Below, piece after piece: positions 7,058-15,505 of a DNA stretch of 64,000 nucleotides; position 1 is the first letter of the stretch; the number at the start of each line of letters is the position of its first letter. The notes below the pieces were generated by a model, which was not told where the DNA came from, made no database searches, and was given only the letters and a program-made list of their open reading frames with translations. The translations under genes were made by a program, and so were the position numbers. Source of the stretch: JBGSUE01 sp041753515 (GTDB taxonomy: Bacteria > Patescibacteriota > Microgenomatia > UBA10105 > UBA927); NCBI GenBank assembly GCA_041753515.1, contig JBGSUE010000045.1, forward strand, positions 1-64,000, read 5' to 3'.

Positions 7058-7417
7058 CTACAGTAATAACGATGCTTCATTTAAAATTGTACCCCATTGT
7101 ATTATAAGTTTTGACCATTGTGCCTGATCGGCGACTCCTTCGTGAAATTCCTTTTCAAGACCGTCAAACTGATCGGAAAATGAATTGAAATGGTCAGAAA
7201 ATTTCGGCGGTAAAGGGAAAGTTTTCAGTGCATTCACATTTTTTCTGGTCAGTTTCAGATATAAACTGATTCTATGGGTTTCTTTGTAAAAACAAGTTCG
7301 GCTCCATTTGCCGATCTGATTGAGGTTATCAACGGTATCAATCAGGATACTTTCCTGATTTTTCAATGAATAATTACTGGATGTACTTTTAATGTTTATA
7401 TATATACTATACACCAA
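7058..7417 (-). CDS. hypothetical protein
   Basis: The frame encodes 119 residues with normal composition and predicted helices, including KFSDHFNSFSDQFDGLEKEF, and no membrane segment or known motif. The N-terminal part (MVYSIYINIKSTSS) may be upstream sequence, with the true start further in. It precedes the YtxH-like gene on the same strand with a 29-nt gap and may share its transcript. Function unknown. Confidence 0.5.
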   Translation of the reverse strand: MVYSIYINIKSTSSNYSLKNQESILIDTVDNLNQIGKWSRTCFYKETHRISLYLKLTRKNVNALKTFPLPPKFSDHFNSFSDQFDGLEKEFHEGVADQAQWSKLIIQWGTILNEASLLL

Positions 7418-7475
7418 TCATGCTCAGTAATCCACAGATGTTTAGAAAATGAATATACAGCAATTGAAAAGATGA

Positions 7476-7673
7476 TTATTTCTTTTTACTTCTTTCATCC
7501 AATATTTTTAAAGCCGCATCTTCACCATTTTTATACGAAGCAGAATATTTTGGATCATTCTGAGCGAATTTTGCCATATTTTCCGCGGATAAACGTTCTT
7601 TATCAGACAATACCTTAAATGACCCTAATGTTTTTAAAAACGCGTAGACAGATGCACCAATTTGTTCAAACAT
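7476..7673 (-). CDS. small hypothetical protein
   Basis: The 65-aa frame is charged and helical, with a Lys-rich end (DERSKKK). Composition is coding-like and it lies in line with the HAD gene upstream on the same strand, 23 bases beyond its stop. No family was recognised. It could be a short accessory product of that transcript. Confidence 0.5.
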   Translation of the reverse strand: MFEQIGASVYAFLKTLGSFKVLSDKERLSAENMAKFAQNDPKYSASYKNGEDAALKILDERSKKK

Positions 7674-7696
7674 AAAATTTTATGCTCACACATTTT

Positions 7697-8401
7697 TTAC
7701 AACACGGATTTACTGGTAAACCCGGGCGGTTCGGCGTCGATATTACGGTTAAGTTCATCAATCCGCTCCGGAAGTTGAGTAAATTTTCTGATAAACCACT
7801 TCGCTCCCAATTTTTTAAAATCTTCCTCTGTCCGAAGCCCTGACTCAATTGATGCTATAAAATGAACACCGGCCGCCCTGCACCACTGGACATCCATAAA
7901 CGCGTCCCCGACATAGACCATTTCACTCATCGCAACATCGAATTCCTTAATAGGCAGCAGAAACACTCTCGGATCCGGTTTTTTATATCCGCTTCTCTCC
8001 TGATAGAAAAATGCGTCAATCACCGGCATAAGGTTTGATTTATCAGAAATCAGATATTCGACCTCGCAATGCTGGCGTGAGGTCTGGATACAGACTTTAA
8101 AACCAGCCTCCCTCAAACCCCGCAGGACTGACAGATTTTCATCCGGTATATGGTCAAATTCACCTTTATCAATATGTTTTTTTGAAACTCCTGAAAAAAG
8201 GCTCATGAATTTTTCCGCGTCTATTCCCGGTATCCGTTCGGTTATCGCATCTTTGAGCGGTTTTCCCCAATTTGCCTGATGGATATCCCTGGTCATCGGT
8301 TCATACTCCATGATTGCCGCTATTTCATTTTCCAGGTGAAAACAGGATTCTTCGGACAACACAAGCGTGTCATCAAAATCAACCAATACAAGCTTGATCA
8401 T
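7697..8401 (-). CDS. HAD superfamily hydrolase (phosphoglycolate phosphatase-like)
   Basis: All HAD motifs are visible in the 234-aa protein: DFDDTL near the N-terminus (motif I, nucleophile and acid), IQTSR as motif II, the Lys of KKPDPRVF as motif III, and VGDAFMDVQWCRAAG as motif IV. A helical cap lies between motifs I and II, as in subfamily I enzymes that dephosphorylate small phosphate esters. The substrate cannot be told. A TATTAT box ends six bases before the ATG, implying a leaderless start. Confidence 0.9.
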   Translation of the reverse strand: MIKLVLVDFDDTLVLSEESCFHLENEIAAIMEYEPMTRDIHQANWGKPLKDAITERIPGIDAEKFMSLFSGVSKKHIDKGEFDHIPDENLSVLRGLREAGFKVCIQTSRQHCEVEYLISDKSNLMPVIDAFFYQERSGYKKPDPRVFLLPIKEFDVAMSEMVYVGDAFMDVQWCRAAGVHFIASIESGLRTEEDFKKLGAKWFIRKFTQLPERIDELNRNIDAEPPGFTSKSVL

Positions 8402-8449
8402 ACGGTTATAATACTCAACTCATGAGTATCAGTGCAAACTGTGACTGAT

Positions 8450-10057
8450 TTACAGTATAAATCCTGTGACAAGAAGCAATACTGCAAAAAATAGAAAGGC
8501 AGGATGAAGCGGGAAACCTGCCTCAGGCACCTGCAGCGCATGTATGGCGCCGCCGGGCGTGGGTGTATGCGATGGAGACGGATTGGGTACAGGTGTCTGT
8601 GTCGAAAGAATTTGGGTTGTGCTTGGTGTGGGTGAAGACGATTGCTGAGGTGGAATTCCCGTGTTCGTTGCTGTCGGAGAAACTGATTGTGCCTGGAGAG
8701 TTGGAGTGGGAGTATATGTGGCTTCCTGAGGTGATGTGGGGGTAATGTCTGATTGAGTGGGAGTCGGGGTGAGTGATGCTGCCAGTGTGGGTGTTGGAGT
8801 GAATGCAGATTCCATCGTTGGTGACGGCGTAATCTCAGGGTGTGTGGGAGTTACTGTCAATGTTGCCGACTGGGTAGGAGTCGGAGAGCTGTCAGATATA
8901 CATGAGGATCCGGATGTTGTTAAAAATATTTCATTTGTAATCGGAATAGTACGAGTTTCACCATCATATTCCACATAAGACAATGTTGAACCCGGCATGA
9001 TGACCGGAACTGTTGAGGCACGGTCATGCGAAATACTGAAGGAAAACAGTGAACTTTCTCCGGGAACCATTGATGCCCAGTCCCATATATAGGTAGAATC
9101 ATGTGACTCATCCGGCTGCGGATCAATGGATCCGGCAAAAACCTGAAGGAGCGGATTGACAACGATCGTCAATCGTGACGAAACCACAATATCATTCACA
9201 ATCGTCGCAATCGATTGGTAAATTCCAGCCAATTGCTGTGCCGTCGGGGCTTCATAGTACATGTGTGAACCGGAGGCTATTTCCTCCAGGATACTGCGGC
9301 CGAAATCACCGGATCCGGGATGTGCCGATTCAATCGCATCAAATCCAAGTCCGATTGTGAACAGCGAAATATCTTGGCCTTCCATGCTTCCTGCAACAGT
9401 AAAAACATCATCCGTACAGGCATTTTCTACCGTCGGCCAATTTTCACAGGCTGCACCGGTGCGCATCCTGTTTGGCAATCCGTCACTCATCAGAACGATG
9501 ACTTTACGGGCAGTGGAACGCGAGGATGCCAACGCCGTCACCGCACTTTCCAAGCCCGACGCTGTATTGGTAAATTGACCGACAGAGATAGCATCAATAG
9601 AATGTATCAGTGCCGCCGGGTCGGAAATGAGCGGCGACACGATACTCGATGTCGTACCGTATGTCACCAACGCAACACGGTCCCCTGTATCGGAGCCATC
9701 CATATTCATGAGTCCGACAAATGTCTTTGCGGCATTTTTTGCACTCTCCAACGGTTCAGGGGGATACCCACCGGCACTCACCATTGACTGTGATACATCG
9801 ATGGTCAAGACAACGTCCACCGGCGTGTCCTGTGATACCGTACCGCCTAAACGCACAACATCAATGATAGCCCGTGCTTCCTCACTGCAGTCTATATCCT
9901 GTGAAGATATCGTCTGGCTTATTGCGTACTGATCCGGCTGATTGCTGGCTTTTTTGCGGATATCCTGCACAAATCCAATGTTTGATAGCATGACCCAAAT
10001 GCTGACAGCACAAAAAAGGAAAGACAGTATGATAATAATAGATTTCCTTTTTCCCAT
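8450..10057 (-). CDS. membrane-anchored von Willebrand factor A domain protein
   Basis: The 535-aa protein starts with a basic N-terminus and a hydrophobic helix (IIIILSFLFCAVSIWVML) that acts as signal or anchor. A vWA domain follows, with the MIDAS motif DVSQS (87-91) and the MSDGLPN strand, so it can bind a divalent metal and probably a protein ligand outside the cell. After a beta-rich segment comes a Thr/Pro/Ser linker of about 100 residues with repeated TPTPT units, then a C-terminal hydrophobic helix (PAFLFFAVLLLVTGFIL) with almost no cytoplasmic tail. Together this gives a stalked surface protein. The plus-strand frames across the linker are reading artefacts. Confidence 0.88.
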   Translation of the reverse strand: MGKRKSIIIILSFLFCAVSIWVMLSNIGFVQDIRKKASNQPDQYAISQTISSQDIDCSEEARAIIDVVRLGGTVSQDTPVDVVLTIDVSQSMVSAGGYPPEPLESAKNAAKTFVGLMNMDGSDTGDRVALVTYGTTSSIVSPLISDPAALIHSIDAISVGQFTNTASGLESAVTALASSRSTARKVIVLMSDGLPNRMRTGAACENWPTVENACTDDVFTVAGSMEGQDISLFTIGLGFDAIESAHPGSGDFGRSILEEIASGSHMYYEAPTAQQLAGIYQSIATIVNDIVVSSRLTIVVNPLLQVFAGSIDPQPDESHDSTYIWDWASMVPGESSLFSFSISHDRASTVPVIMPGSTLSYVEYDGETRTIPITNEIFLTTSGSSCISDSSPTPTQSATLTVTPTHPEITPSPTMESAFTPTPTLAASLTPTPTQSDITPTSPQEATYTPTPTLQAQSVSPTATNTGIPPQQSSSPTPSTTQILSTQTPVPNPSPSHTPTPGGAIHALQVPEAGFPLHPAFLFFAVLLLVTGFIL

Positions 10058-10107
10058 GTGTACCTCGTATTACATCATATTTTCCCAGTATGTACTATAC
10101 TGAATAT

Positions 10108-10533
10108 ATGGGTACATCTTTTCTCCCATACCATACATTTACGTATATATATTCGAAAGTCAGACGGTTTTGTATCGACCTGTTACTTCACTCTGAAAAC
10201 GGAATACTTCTCACGAAAAGATCAATCGATCCCATGAAAGGGTATTGGCATTTACCGGGAGGTACAGTATTGCGTAATGAAACGATACATCAGGCAATTT
10301 CGCGTATCGCATTGGAGGAAATTGTAACGGACGTTACCATTGTCGGATTGTCAGGAATAATCGAATACAACGAAAAATCTGGACCGGGACGGCCCATCAG
10401 CGCAGTGTATACAGTACGACCGATTTTACCGCCGAAAAACGGCAGTCAATCATCGGAAATTCGATATTTCATGAATATACCGGAGATGACACTCCTTGAG
10501 GTAAAACATTTCCTGCAGAAAAATCTGGCCTGA
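10108..10533 (+). CDS. NUDIX hydrolase
   Basis: The 141-aa protein carries a Nudix box, GGTVLRNETIHQAISRIALEE, matching G-x5-E-x7-R-x-x-E-E with Ile after the Arg. This motif binds metal and cleaves nucleoside diphosphate-linked substrates. The preceding WHLP is typical of the fold. ATG 10108 is chosen because TATACT (10096-10101) lies six bases before it. An in-frame ATG at 10090 falls upstream of that box. The specific substrate is unknown. It is transcribed divergently from the vWA gene. Confidence 0.88.
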   Translation: MGTSFLPYHTFTYIYSKVRRFCIDLLLHSENGILLTKRSIDPMKGYWHLPGGTVLRNETIHQAISRIALEEIVTDVTIVGLSGIIEYNEKSGPGRPISAVYTVRPILPPKNGSQSSEIRYFMNIPEMTLLEVKHFLQKNLA

Positions 10534-10547
10534 CACGTGCATTCTTT

Positions 10548-11063
10548 TTATGGCTTATCTGTCATAAACTTCACTGTTGCTGTTTTTTCCTGACCATTGG
10601 GAGCAAATGCAGTAACGATTATCTCATCACTACCAGCCTCTAGCGATATCTGGGCGCTAAAGAAACCGTTGGAAGCTGCATCTGTTGCCGTTTCATCCGT
10701 ATCGGTATAAATAACAAGACTGGCTCCCGCTATTGTCTGTCCGCTGACAACAACGGTATCATCCGTTATAAGAGTATCTTGAGTAGGGCTATCAATAATT
10801 AACGGAAAGGTATCCGGTGTGGGGCTCGCCTGCACGCGCGGCATTGGCGTCGGAATAGTTCTTTTTGCTTCCTCTGCCATCTGATTCAGCTGCTGCTGGT
10901 ACCCAGCATATCCAATCAGTAGTATAAGAGATAGAAGAATGAAAATACCAAATACACAGTACAGTATTGATTTTCTTGGTTTTGGCTTAGGATCCGGCAT
11001 CGATAAAGTTTTCAGTAAATCCTCGGCAACCTGCTCGTGTTGTGTTTGCTGATTTTCATCCAT
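10548..11063 (-). CDS. single-pass membrane protein with extracytoplasmic Ig-like domain
   Basis: The 171 residues split into an acidic cytoplasmic segment, one helix (ILYCVFGIFILLSLILLIGYAGY, about 35-57), a proline-rich spacer, and a C-terminal beta-sandwich of bacterial Ig-like type: SPTQDTLITDDTVVVSGQ, then strands ending GQEKTATVKF. Such domains usually serve as spacers or adhesion modules. It ends close to the NUDIX gene 3' end (convergent). The transcript start is probably a TACTGT box just before the ATG. Confidence 0.75.
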   Translation of the reverse strand: MDENQQTQHEQVAEDLLKTLSMPDPKPKPRKSILYCVFGIFILLSLILLIGYAGYQQQLNQMAEEAKRTIPTPMPRVQASPTPDTFPLIIDSPTQDTLITDDTVVVSGQTIAGASLVIYTDTDETATDAASNGFFSAQISLEAGSDEIIVTAFAPNGQEKTATVKFMTDKP

Positions 11064-11104
11064 GCCTTAACAGTACATGACGGGACAGTGTTTCGTCAAC
11101 TCTC

Positions 11105-11245
11105 TTAAAATAACATGTAGATAAAGGGGCTTACAGGAGATGACGTGGAAACGTAGATAAGCACAGCAACGATGAGGATGATGATGACCGGCGGGGCCAT
11201 CCACCAGACTTTATTCTTCCACATGTACCTGAAGAGATCCTTCAT
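11105..11245 (-). CDS. DUF5989-type small membrane protein
   Basis: This 46-residue frame has a short N-terminal amphipathic part (MKDLFRYMWKNKVWW), one hydrophobic helix (PVIIILIVAVLIYV) and the C-terminal signature SPVSPFIYMLF. The family DUF5989 has the same size and ends in a very similar (A/S)PFIYTLF. Such genes are known to accompany NodU/CmcH-type carbamoyltransferases, and here it directly follows one on the same strand. Its role is unknown; a membrane partner of the transferase is plausible. Confidence 0.75.
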   Translation of the reverse strand: MKDLFRYMWKNKVWWMAPPVIIILIVAVLIYVSTSSPVSPFIYMLF

Positions 11246-11302
11246 ATTGATGATGATCAAATCACAAATCTCAATTTCAAAATCTCAATAATAATTATAA
11301 TA

Positions 11303-13033
11303 CTATTGTGATTTTGGATTTGTGATTTTGGATTTATCTATTATATAGTGTCCCATCACCAGATAGTCAATATCGGTTTTTATAAAACAATTGATTGCAT
11401 CACGGGGTGTGCAGACGATCGGTTCGCCGCGCACGTTAAACGACGTATTGATGATAGCCGGAACGCCCGTCAACTTTCTGTATGCATCAATAAGATCATA
11501 ATAGAGGGGATTATCTGCCCGGCGCACAACCTGCAGCCGCCCCGTACCGTCTACATGGACAGTTGCCGGCACCCCGGATTTCCCTTTTTTCGTAAACGGA
11601 TACACAAACAGCATGAACCTAGCTGATTCCGGTATCGGCATATCAACCGTAAAATACTTCGTCACATATTCCTCAAGTATGGAGGGAGCAAACGGACGAA
11701 ACATCTCTCTGTGCTTTACTTTTGCGTTGATGATATCCTTCATCCGGTCATTTTGCCCTGACGCCAGAATACTGCGGTTGCCGAGAGCCCGCGGCCCCCA
11801 CTCCATCCGTCCCTGAAACCATCCGATTATTTTCTCTGTATGAAGAAGTAATGCAACTGAATCGATAAGTTTTTCATCAGAGGGATACTTTTCATAAGAA
11901 AATCCATACGCGTCTAAAACAGATTGGATATGCAAATCATCATAGGAGGGACCAATGTATGGTGTAAAATTTGGATGATAGACAGGATTTTTGTCACGCC
12001 AATATGCGTACAGCGCAGCTCCCATGGATCCCCCACCGTCGCCCGGATCAGGTGGAATATAGATGTTTTTAAATGAAGTTGTACTCAAAATTTTTGCATT
12101 GGCTACTGAATTGAGCGCCACGCCACCGGACAGACAGAGATTTTTGTTTTTATACGTATCGTATGCATGACGGATGATGTGAAAAAGCACTGATTCAAGT
12201 TTCTTCTGCAGTGCTGATGCAATATTCTCATACGGTCGTGTCATGGCGGAACCGGGACGCCGGGGGGGGACTCCAAACAGCTTTTCAAGATCTTTTGTAA
12301 ACATATGATCTGCATAGACGTATGAAAAATATTTGATATTCACCGCATAGCTGCCGTCGGCATAGACCGATATCAGCTCATCCATGTGGGAGGAATATGG
12401 AGCCGGATCACCATACGCGGCAAGTCCCATCACCTTGTATTCGGCATCATTCACTCCGAATCCCAAAAATGCAGTCAACGCAGAATACACAAGTCCTACA
12501 GAATGCGGAAAACGGATTTCCCGGTCAATGGAAATTTTTCCAAACTCTCCCATCCCGAGAGTCGTCGTAGACCATTCCCCGACCCCGTCGACGGTCATGA
12601 TAACGCATTTTTTATATCCCGACAGATAATACGCCCCCGCCGCGTGGCTCATGTGATGAGGAACGAATGAAACAGGTCCGGAATAACCACACTGTATTTT
12701 GAGTGTCCGGGAGAGTGAAAGTCGGAATGAAAACCACTGACTGATCGATTCCCTGTACACTCCCATGCTTTTTGGGAATGTTGAAAGATGCTGGGCAAGA
12801 ATACGCTCAAATTTCACAACCGGTTTTTCGTAAAATGCAACCTCTGTCACTTCCCTGATATCAATCATGGCCCATGAAAGGCACCAGCGGATGGCGTGAA
12901 CAGGAAATGAATTGTCATGCTTTATCCGGGTAAAACGCTCTTCCATTGCAGCTGCAACAATCGTACCGTCAACGATGAGACAGGCGGAGGAATCGTGGTA
13001 ATAGCAGGCAATGCCCAAAATAACGGATTTCAT
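11303..13033 (-). CDS. NodU/CmcH family carbamoyltransferase
   Basis: The 576-aa enzyme begins MKSVILGIACYYHDSSACL, the family's typical N-terminal ATPase-fold motif, and contains VPHHMSHAAGAYY, with the metal-binding His residues, and the glycine-rich LSGGVALNS and GDGGGSMGAA loops. A C-terminal YrdC-like part includes WGPRALGNRSILA. The family carbamoylates hydroxyls of sugars or natural products from carbamoyl phosphate. An upstream in-frame start would add 21 residues outside the conserved N-terminus, so 13033 is used. The last residues KSKITNPKSQ come from a low-complexity repeat at 11306-11338. Neighbours on both sides are small membrane proteins. Confidence 0.93.
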   Translation of the reverse strand: MKSVILGIACYYHDSSACLIVDGTIVAAAMEERFTRIKHDNSFPVHAIRWCLSWAMIDIREVTEVAFYEKPVVKFERILAQHLSTFPKSMGVYRESISQWFSFRLSLSRTLKIQCGYSGPVSFVPHHMSHAAGAYYLSGYKKCVIMTVDGVGEWSTTTLGMGEFGKISIDREIRFPHSVGLVYSALTAFLGFGVNDAEYKVMGLAAYGDPAPYSSHMDELISVYADGSYAVNIKYFSYVYADHMFTKDLEKLFGVPPRRPGSAMTRPYENIASALQKKLESVLFHIIRHAYDTYKNKNLCLSGGVALNSVANAKILSTTSFKNIYIPPDPGDGGGSMGAALYAYWRDKNPVYHPNFTPYIGPSYDDLHIQSVLDAYGFSYEKYPSDEKLIDSVALLLHTEKIIGWFQGRMEWGPRALGNRSILASGQNDRMKDIINAKVKHREMFRPFAPSILEEYVTKYFTVDMPIPESARFMLFVYPFTKKGKSGVPATVHVDGTGRLQVVRRADNPLYYDLIDAYRKLTGVPAIINTSFNVRGEPIVCTPRDAINCFIKTDIDYLVMGHYIIDKSKITNPKSQ

Positions 13034-13034
13034 A

Positions 13035-13244
13035 CTAAAACATACTCCCGGTGTCATTATTACCGCTATACGGTTCCCATGTAGAATCTGTTTCATTATG
13101 CGTACAGATCAATTTTTTACCGAGAAGTAAAAGTACCAGAGACGTCATACCGATTCCGGCCATATATGAAAATATCAGAAGAATCTGCCGGATGATATAG
13201 ACAATAAACTTTACAAATGTCTTGACAATATGTATGCTAGTCAT
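13035..13244 (-). CDS. small membrane protein of the carbamoyltransferase cluster
   Basis: The 69-aa protein has two adjacent hydrophobic helices (FVKFIVYIIRQILLIFSYMAG and MTSLVLLLLGKKL) followed by a polar tail STWEPYSGNNDTGSMF. A short tail with Trp and a final aromatic is common in small proteins encoded beside carbamoyltransferases and DUF5989 genes. It ends one base before the transferase start, so coupled translation is likely. Family assignment rests on context and layout only. Confidence 0.6.
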   Translation of the reverse strand: MTSIHIVKTFVKFIVYIIRQILLIFSYMAGIGMTSLVLLLLGKKLICTHNETDSTWEPYSGNNDTGSMF

Positions 13245-14267
13245 ATGTTTACACCGTCATATACTATCACGAGGGAGCTTCTGAGTGAAATAGCTGCCAT
13301 CGAACGGCTGTACGGAACACTCGAGGGCTTGAAAGTACCCAGGGAGCTGGAAATGGATCTGACCCGGAAAAACATGATCAAATCATCGTATGCCTCAAAC
13401 CGTATTGAGGGCAACCCTCTGACGCTTCCTGAAGTTACAAACCTGATACTGGACGACCGCGTACCGGCGACACGCGATGAAAAAGAGGTGCGTAATTATT
13501 ACGACATCCTTATGCATATGGACAATTACATAGACCGTAGTTTGGGAGTCTCCCTTGTGACGGAACTTCACCAAAAACTACTTGACGGCGTTGACAAAGA
13601 AGCCGGAAATATCCGCAATGTCATGGTGGTTGTGGGCAAATACAAAGAAGAAAAAGGCAATGTATCGCTATCTGTCAAGCACAATCCGCCGTTTCACAAA
13701 AAAAAAGAAATTGTTCGGGCACTTGAAGATCTTTTTGAATGGACTTCTGACAATCTGACCATCCCGACTGTCATCCTGACCGGTATTTTCCATCATCAGT
13801 TTGTGTATCTTCATCCGTTTGAGGACGGAAACGGACGGATTACGAGAATACTGACGTCGCTTCTGTTTGCCCGCAACAATTACCGGATAAACCGGTACTT
13901 TATCCTCGATGACTATTATGATATAGACCGCCAGGAATACTCCGATTCCCTTCACATGGCGGATACCGGCAATCTGACTGCGTGGCTTGAATACTACGGG
14001 AAAGGTGTCAAATATGCTCTGCAGAGTGCAGTTGCCAAGTATAAAAACGCCGTGATGACTCTCAGGTTTGACCAGAAACCCACACCAAAAGAACGGGAAG
14101 TTCTGGGAATCGCACAGGAAAAACCGGATATTACGAGCGCTGATGTCGTCGACCGCCTTCATGTCTCCCGCCAGCAAGCCCACAATCTCCTGCGCGGCCT
14201 GGTGGATAAAAATTTACTGACCAAAGAAGGAAAAACAAAACGGAGTTTTTACCGGATTGCCTCTTGA
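13245..14267 (+). CDS. Fic family protein (autoinhibited AMP-transferase type)
   Basis: The 340-aa protein has the Fic active site HPFEDGNGRITR (190-201), in which the His accepts the proton and the Gly-Asn-Gly-Arg loop binds nucleotide. N-terminal SNRIEGN (51-57) fits the inhibitory (S/T)-x3-E-(G/N) helix, so it is of the class with in-cis autoinhibition. The C-terminus is a winged helix (TSADVVDRLHVSRQQAHNLLRGL). Family members attach AMP to Ser, Thr or Tyr of target proteins. ATG 13245 follows a TATGCT box by six bases; it is divergent from the carbamoyltransferase cluster. Confidence 0.93.
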   Translation: MFTPSYTITRELLSEIAAIERLYGTLEGLKVPRELEMDLTRKNMIKSSYASNRIEGNPLTLPEVTNLILDDRVPATRDEKEVRNYYDILMHMDNYIDRSLGVSLVTELHQKLLDGVDKEAGNIRNVMVVVGKYKEEKGNVSLSVKHNPPFHKKKEIVRALEDLFEWTSDNLTIPTVILTGIFHHQFVYLHPFEDGNGRITRILTSLLFARNNYRINRYFILDDYYDIDRQEYSDSLHMADTGNLTAWLEYYGKGVKYALQSAVAKYKNAVMTLRFDQKPTPKEREVLGIAQEKPDITSADVVDRLHVSRQQAHNLLRGLVDKNLLTKEGKTKRSFYRIAS

Positions 14268-14301
14268 TTTTCACGTCTTTCATTTTGTATAGTGGGTGAA
14301 T

Positions 14302-14724
14302 ATGGATGATACACCTGTTGTAGTTGACTCACCTGATGTGACAGTACTGCCTGAGCTTGAATCCCTCATTAAAAGCCACATTACCGGAATTGAGGCACGG
14401 AAAAGGGAACTGAAAAAACTCCGGGAAATGGTCACCGATGCTCTCGGGAATGATCCCACATACCAGGAACATGAAAAAGCGGCAAAAGAGGCAGCAAAAA
14501 TCAAAAATGCAACGAAGTCTCAAATACTGAAATCACCAGCTAACCAGGAAATGGTGAAAAAAACACACGAAATGGCCGCTGATATCAAAGAAATGGATGA
14601 AGCGCTTTCCGAGTATCTTCGTGAATTCCAGCGCCTCTCAGGCGCAAATGAAATAGAAACTGATGACGGGGTGGTACGGGAGATCGTGTACGTCGCCAAA
14701 CTCGTCAAACGCACCGGCAAGTGA
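14302..14724 (+). CDS. coiled-coil hypothetical protein
   Basis: This 140-aa protein is highly charged, with long helices (HITGIEARKRELKKLREMV, then KAAKEAAKIKNATKSQ) likely to form a coiled coil, and a short beta-like end. There is no enzyme motif. A TATAGT box at 14288-14293 ends eight bases before ATG 14302, supporting that start over the GTG six bases upstream. It overlaps the next gene by four bases, so the two are probably co-translated. Confidence 0.7.
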   Translation: MDDTPVVVDSPDVTVLPELESLIKSHITGIEARKRELKKLREMVTDALGNDPTYQEHEKAAKEAAKIKNATKSQILKSPANQEMVKKTHEMAADIKEMDEALSEYLREFQRLSGANEIETDDGVVREIVYVAKLVKRTGK

Positions 14725-15488
14725 AATACGCGATCAGCATTATTATCTGTTCTATCCTCCTGTTGTTTCTTTTTCCTAAAAATCACATCCATGTGCCGTC
14801 TGAAGATCCCCCGGTATCCCCCACTGAAACCAAACAATCTCCATTTTCTGCTGTTATTCAATATAAAAATATTACGTATGGCATCGCGGCATATGAAGTC
14901 GACACGAACGAAACAGTTGATCTTATACCCAATTTCTCTCAAAAAATGGGCAGTGCAGACGTTTTTCTTTCCAATTCCTGTTCGTTTCTGACCAACGGCA
15001 GCTTTTATACCCCTGAAAATGAACCGGTTGGACTTTTTCAGATTGGCGACCACATACTCAAACCATTTATTCAAAACAGGACTGTTAACAGTGTCGTGTA
15101 TCGCAGAAACAAGAGTCTGTATGTTGATTATGATTATCTCCAAACACCAACAGACTGGATATTCCAGGCAGGACCGATGCTGTATTTTCACGGATCGCCT
15201 CTTCCCCTCAAAATCAAAAACGATGAACCAGCCCGCAGGATGGTGGCAATCCAAAGATCCGACAACCGAATACTATTTACTGCAATCGTGATTGAGTCGC
15301 AAATTACCAGTGGCCCGTATCTAGCCGATGTCCCCGTGATTCTTAAAACATATTCTTCCCAAAAAGCTATTCCAATTCAGAATGCTGTAAATCTTGATGG
15401 CGGGTCTGCATCCGTATTTCATTCAGACTCAATGGTATACCCGGAATTTAATCCGGTCGGAAGTTTTTTGTGTGTCAGACCCCGGTAG
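14721..15488 (+). CDS. phosphodiester glycosidase family protein (NAGPA domain)
   Basis: After an N-terminal membrane anchor or signal (ISIIICSILLLFLF) and a proline-rich spacer, the 255-aa protein shows the NAGPA/DUF2233 fold. FLTNGSFYTP is a family strand and the hallmark NLDGGSAS occurs near the C-terminus. Related enzymes cleave the phosphodiester between a sugar and another group, for example in N-acetylglucosamine-1-phosphodiester substrates, so an extracytoplasmic role on envelope polysaccharide is likely. The start is GTG inside the previous stop region (GTGA). Confidence 0.85.
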   Translation: MKYAISIIICSILLLFLFPKNHIHVPSEDPPVSPTETKQSPFSAVIQYKNITYGIAAYEVDTNETVDLIPNFSQKMGSADVFLSNSCSFLTNGSFYTPENEPVGLFQIGDHILKPFIQNRTVNSVVYRRNKSLYVDYDYLQTPTDWIFQAGPMLYFHGSPLPLKIKNDEPARRMVAIQRSDNRILFTAIVIESQITSGPYLADVPVILKTYSSQKAIPIQNAVNLDGGSASVFHSDSMVYPEFNPVGSFLCVRPR

Positions 15489-15505
15489 TGTATACTAGAT
15501 TTTAT

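Noticed and set aside
8563..9787. Long plus-strand frames opposite the vWA gene
   Set aside because: They are reading shadows of the Thr/Pro-rich linker and vWA domain, giving Gly/Val or Arg/Cys-biased translations.
14520..15254. 244-codon minus-strand frame
   Set aside because: It lies opposite the phosphodiester glycosidase gene, whose signal peptide and NLDGGSAS motif make that strand the real one.
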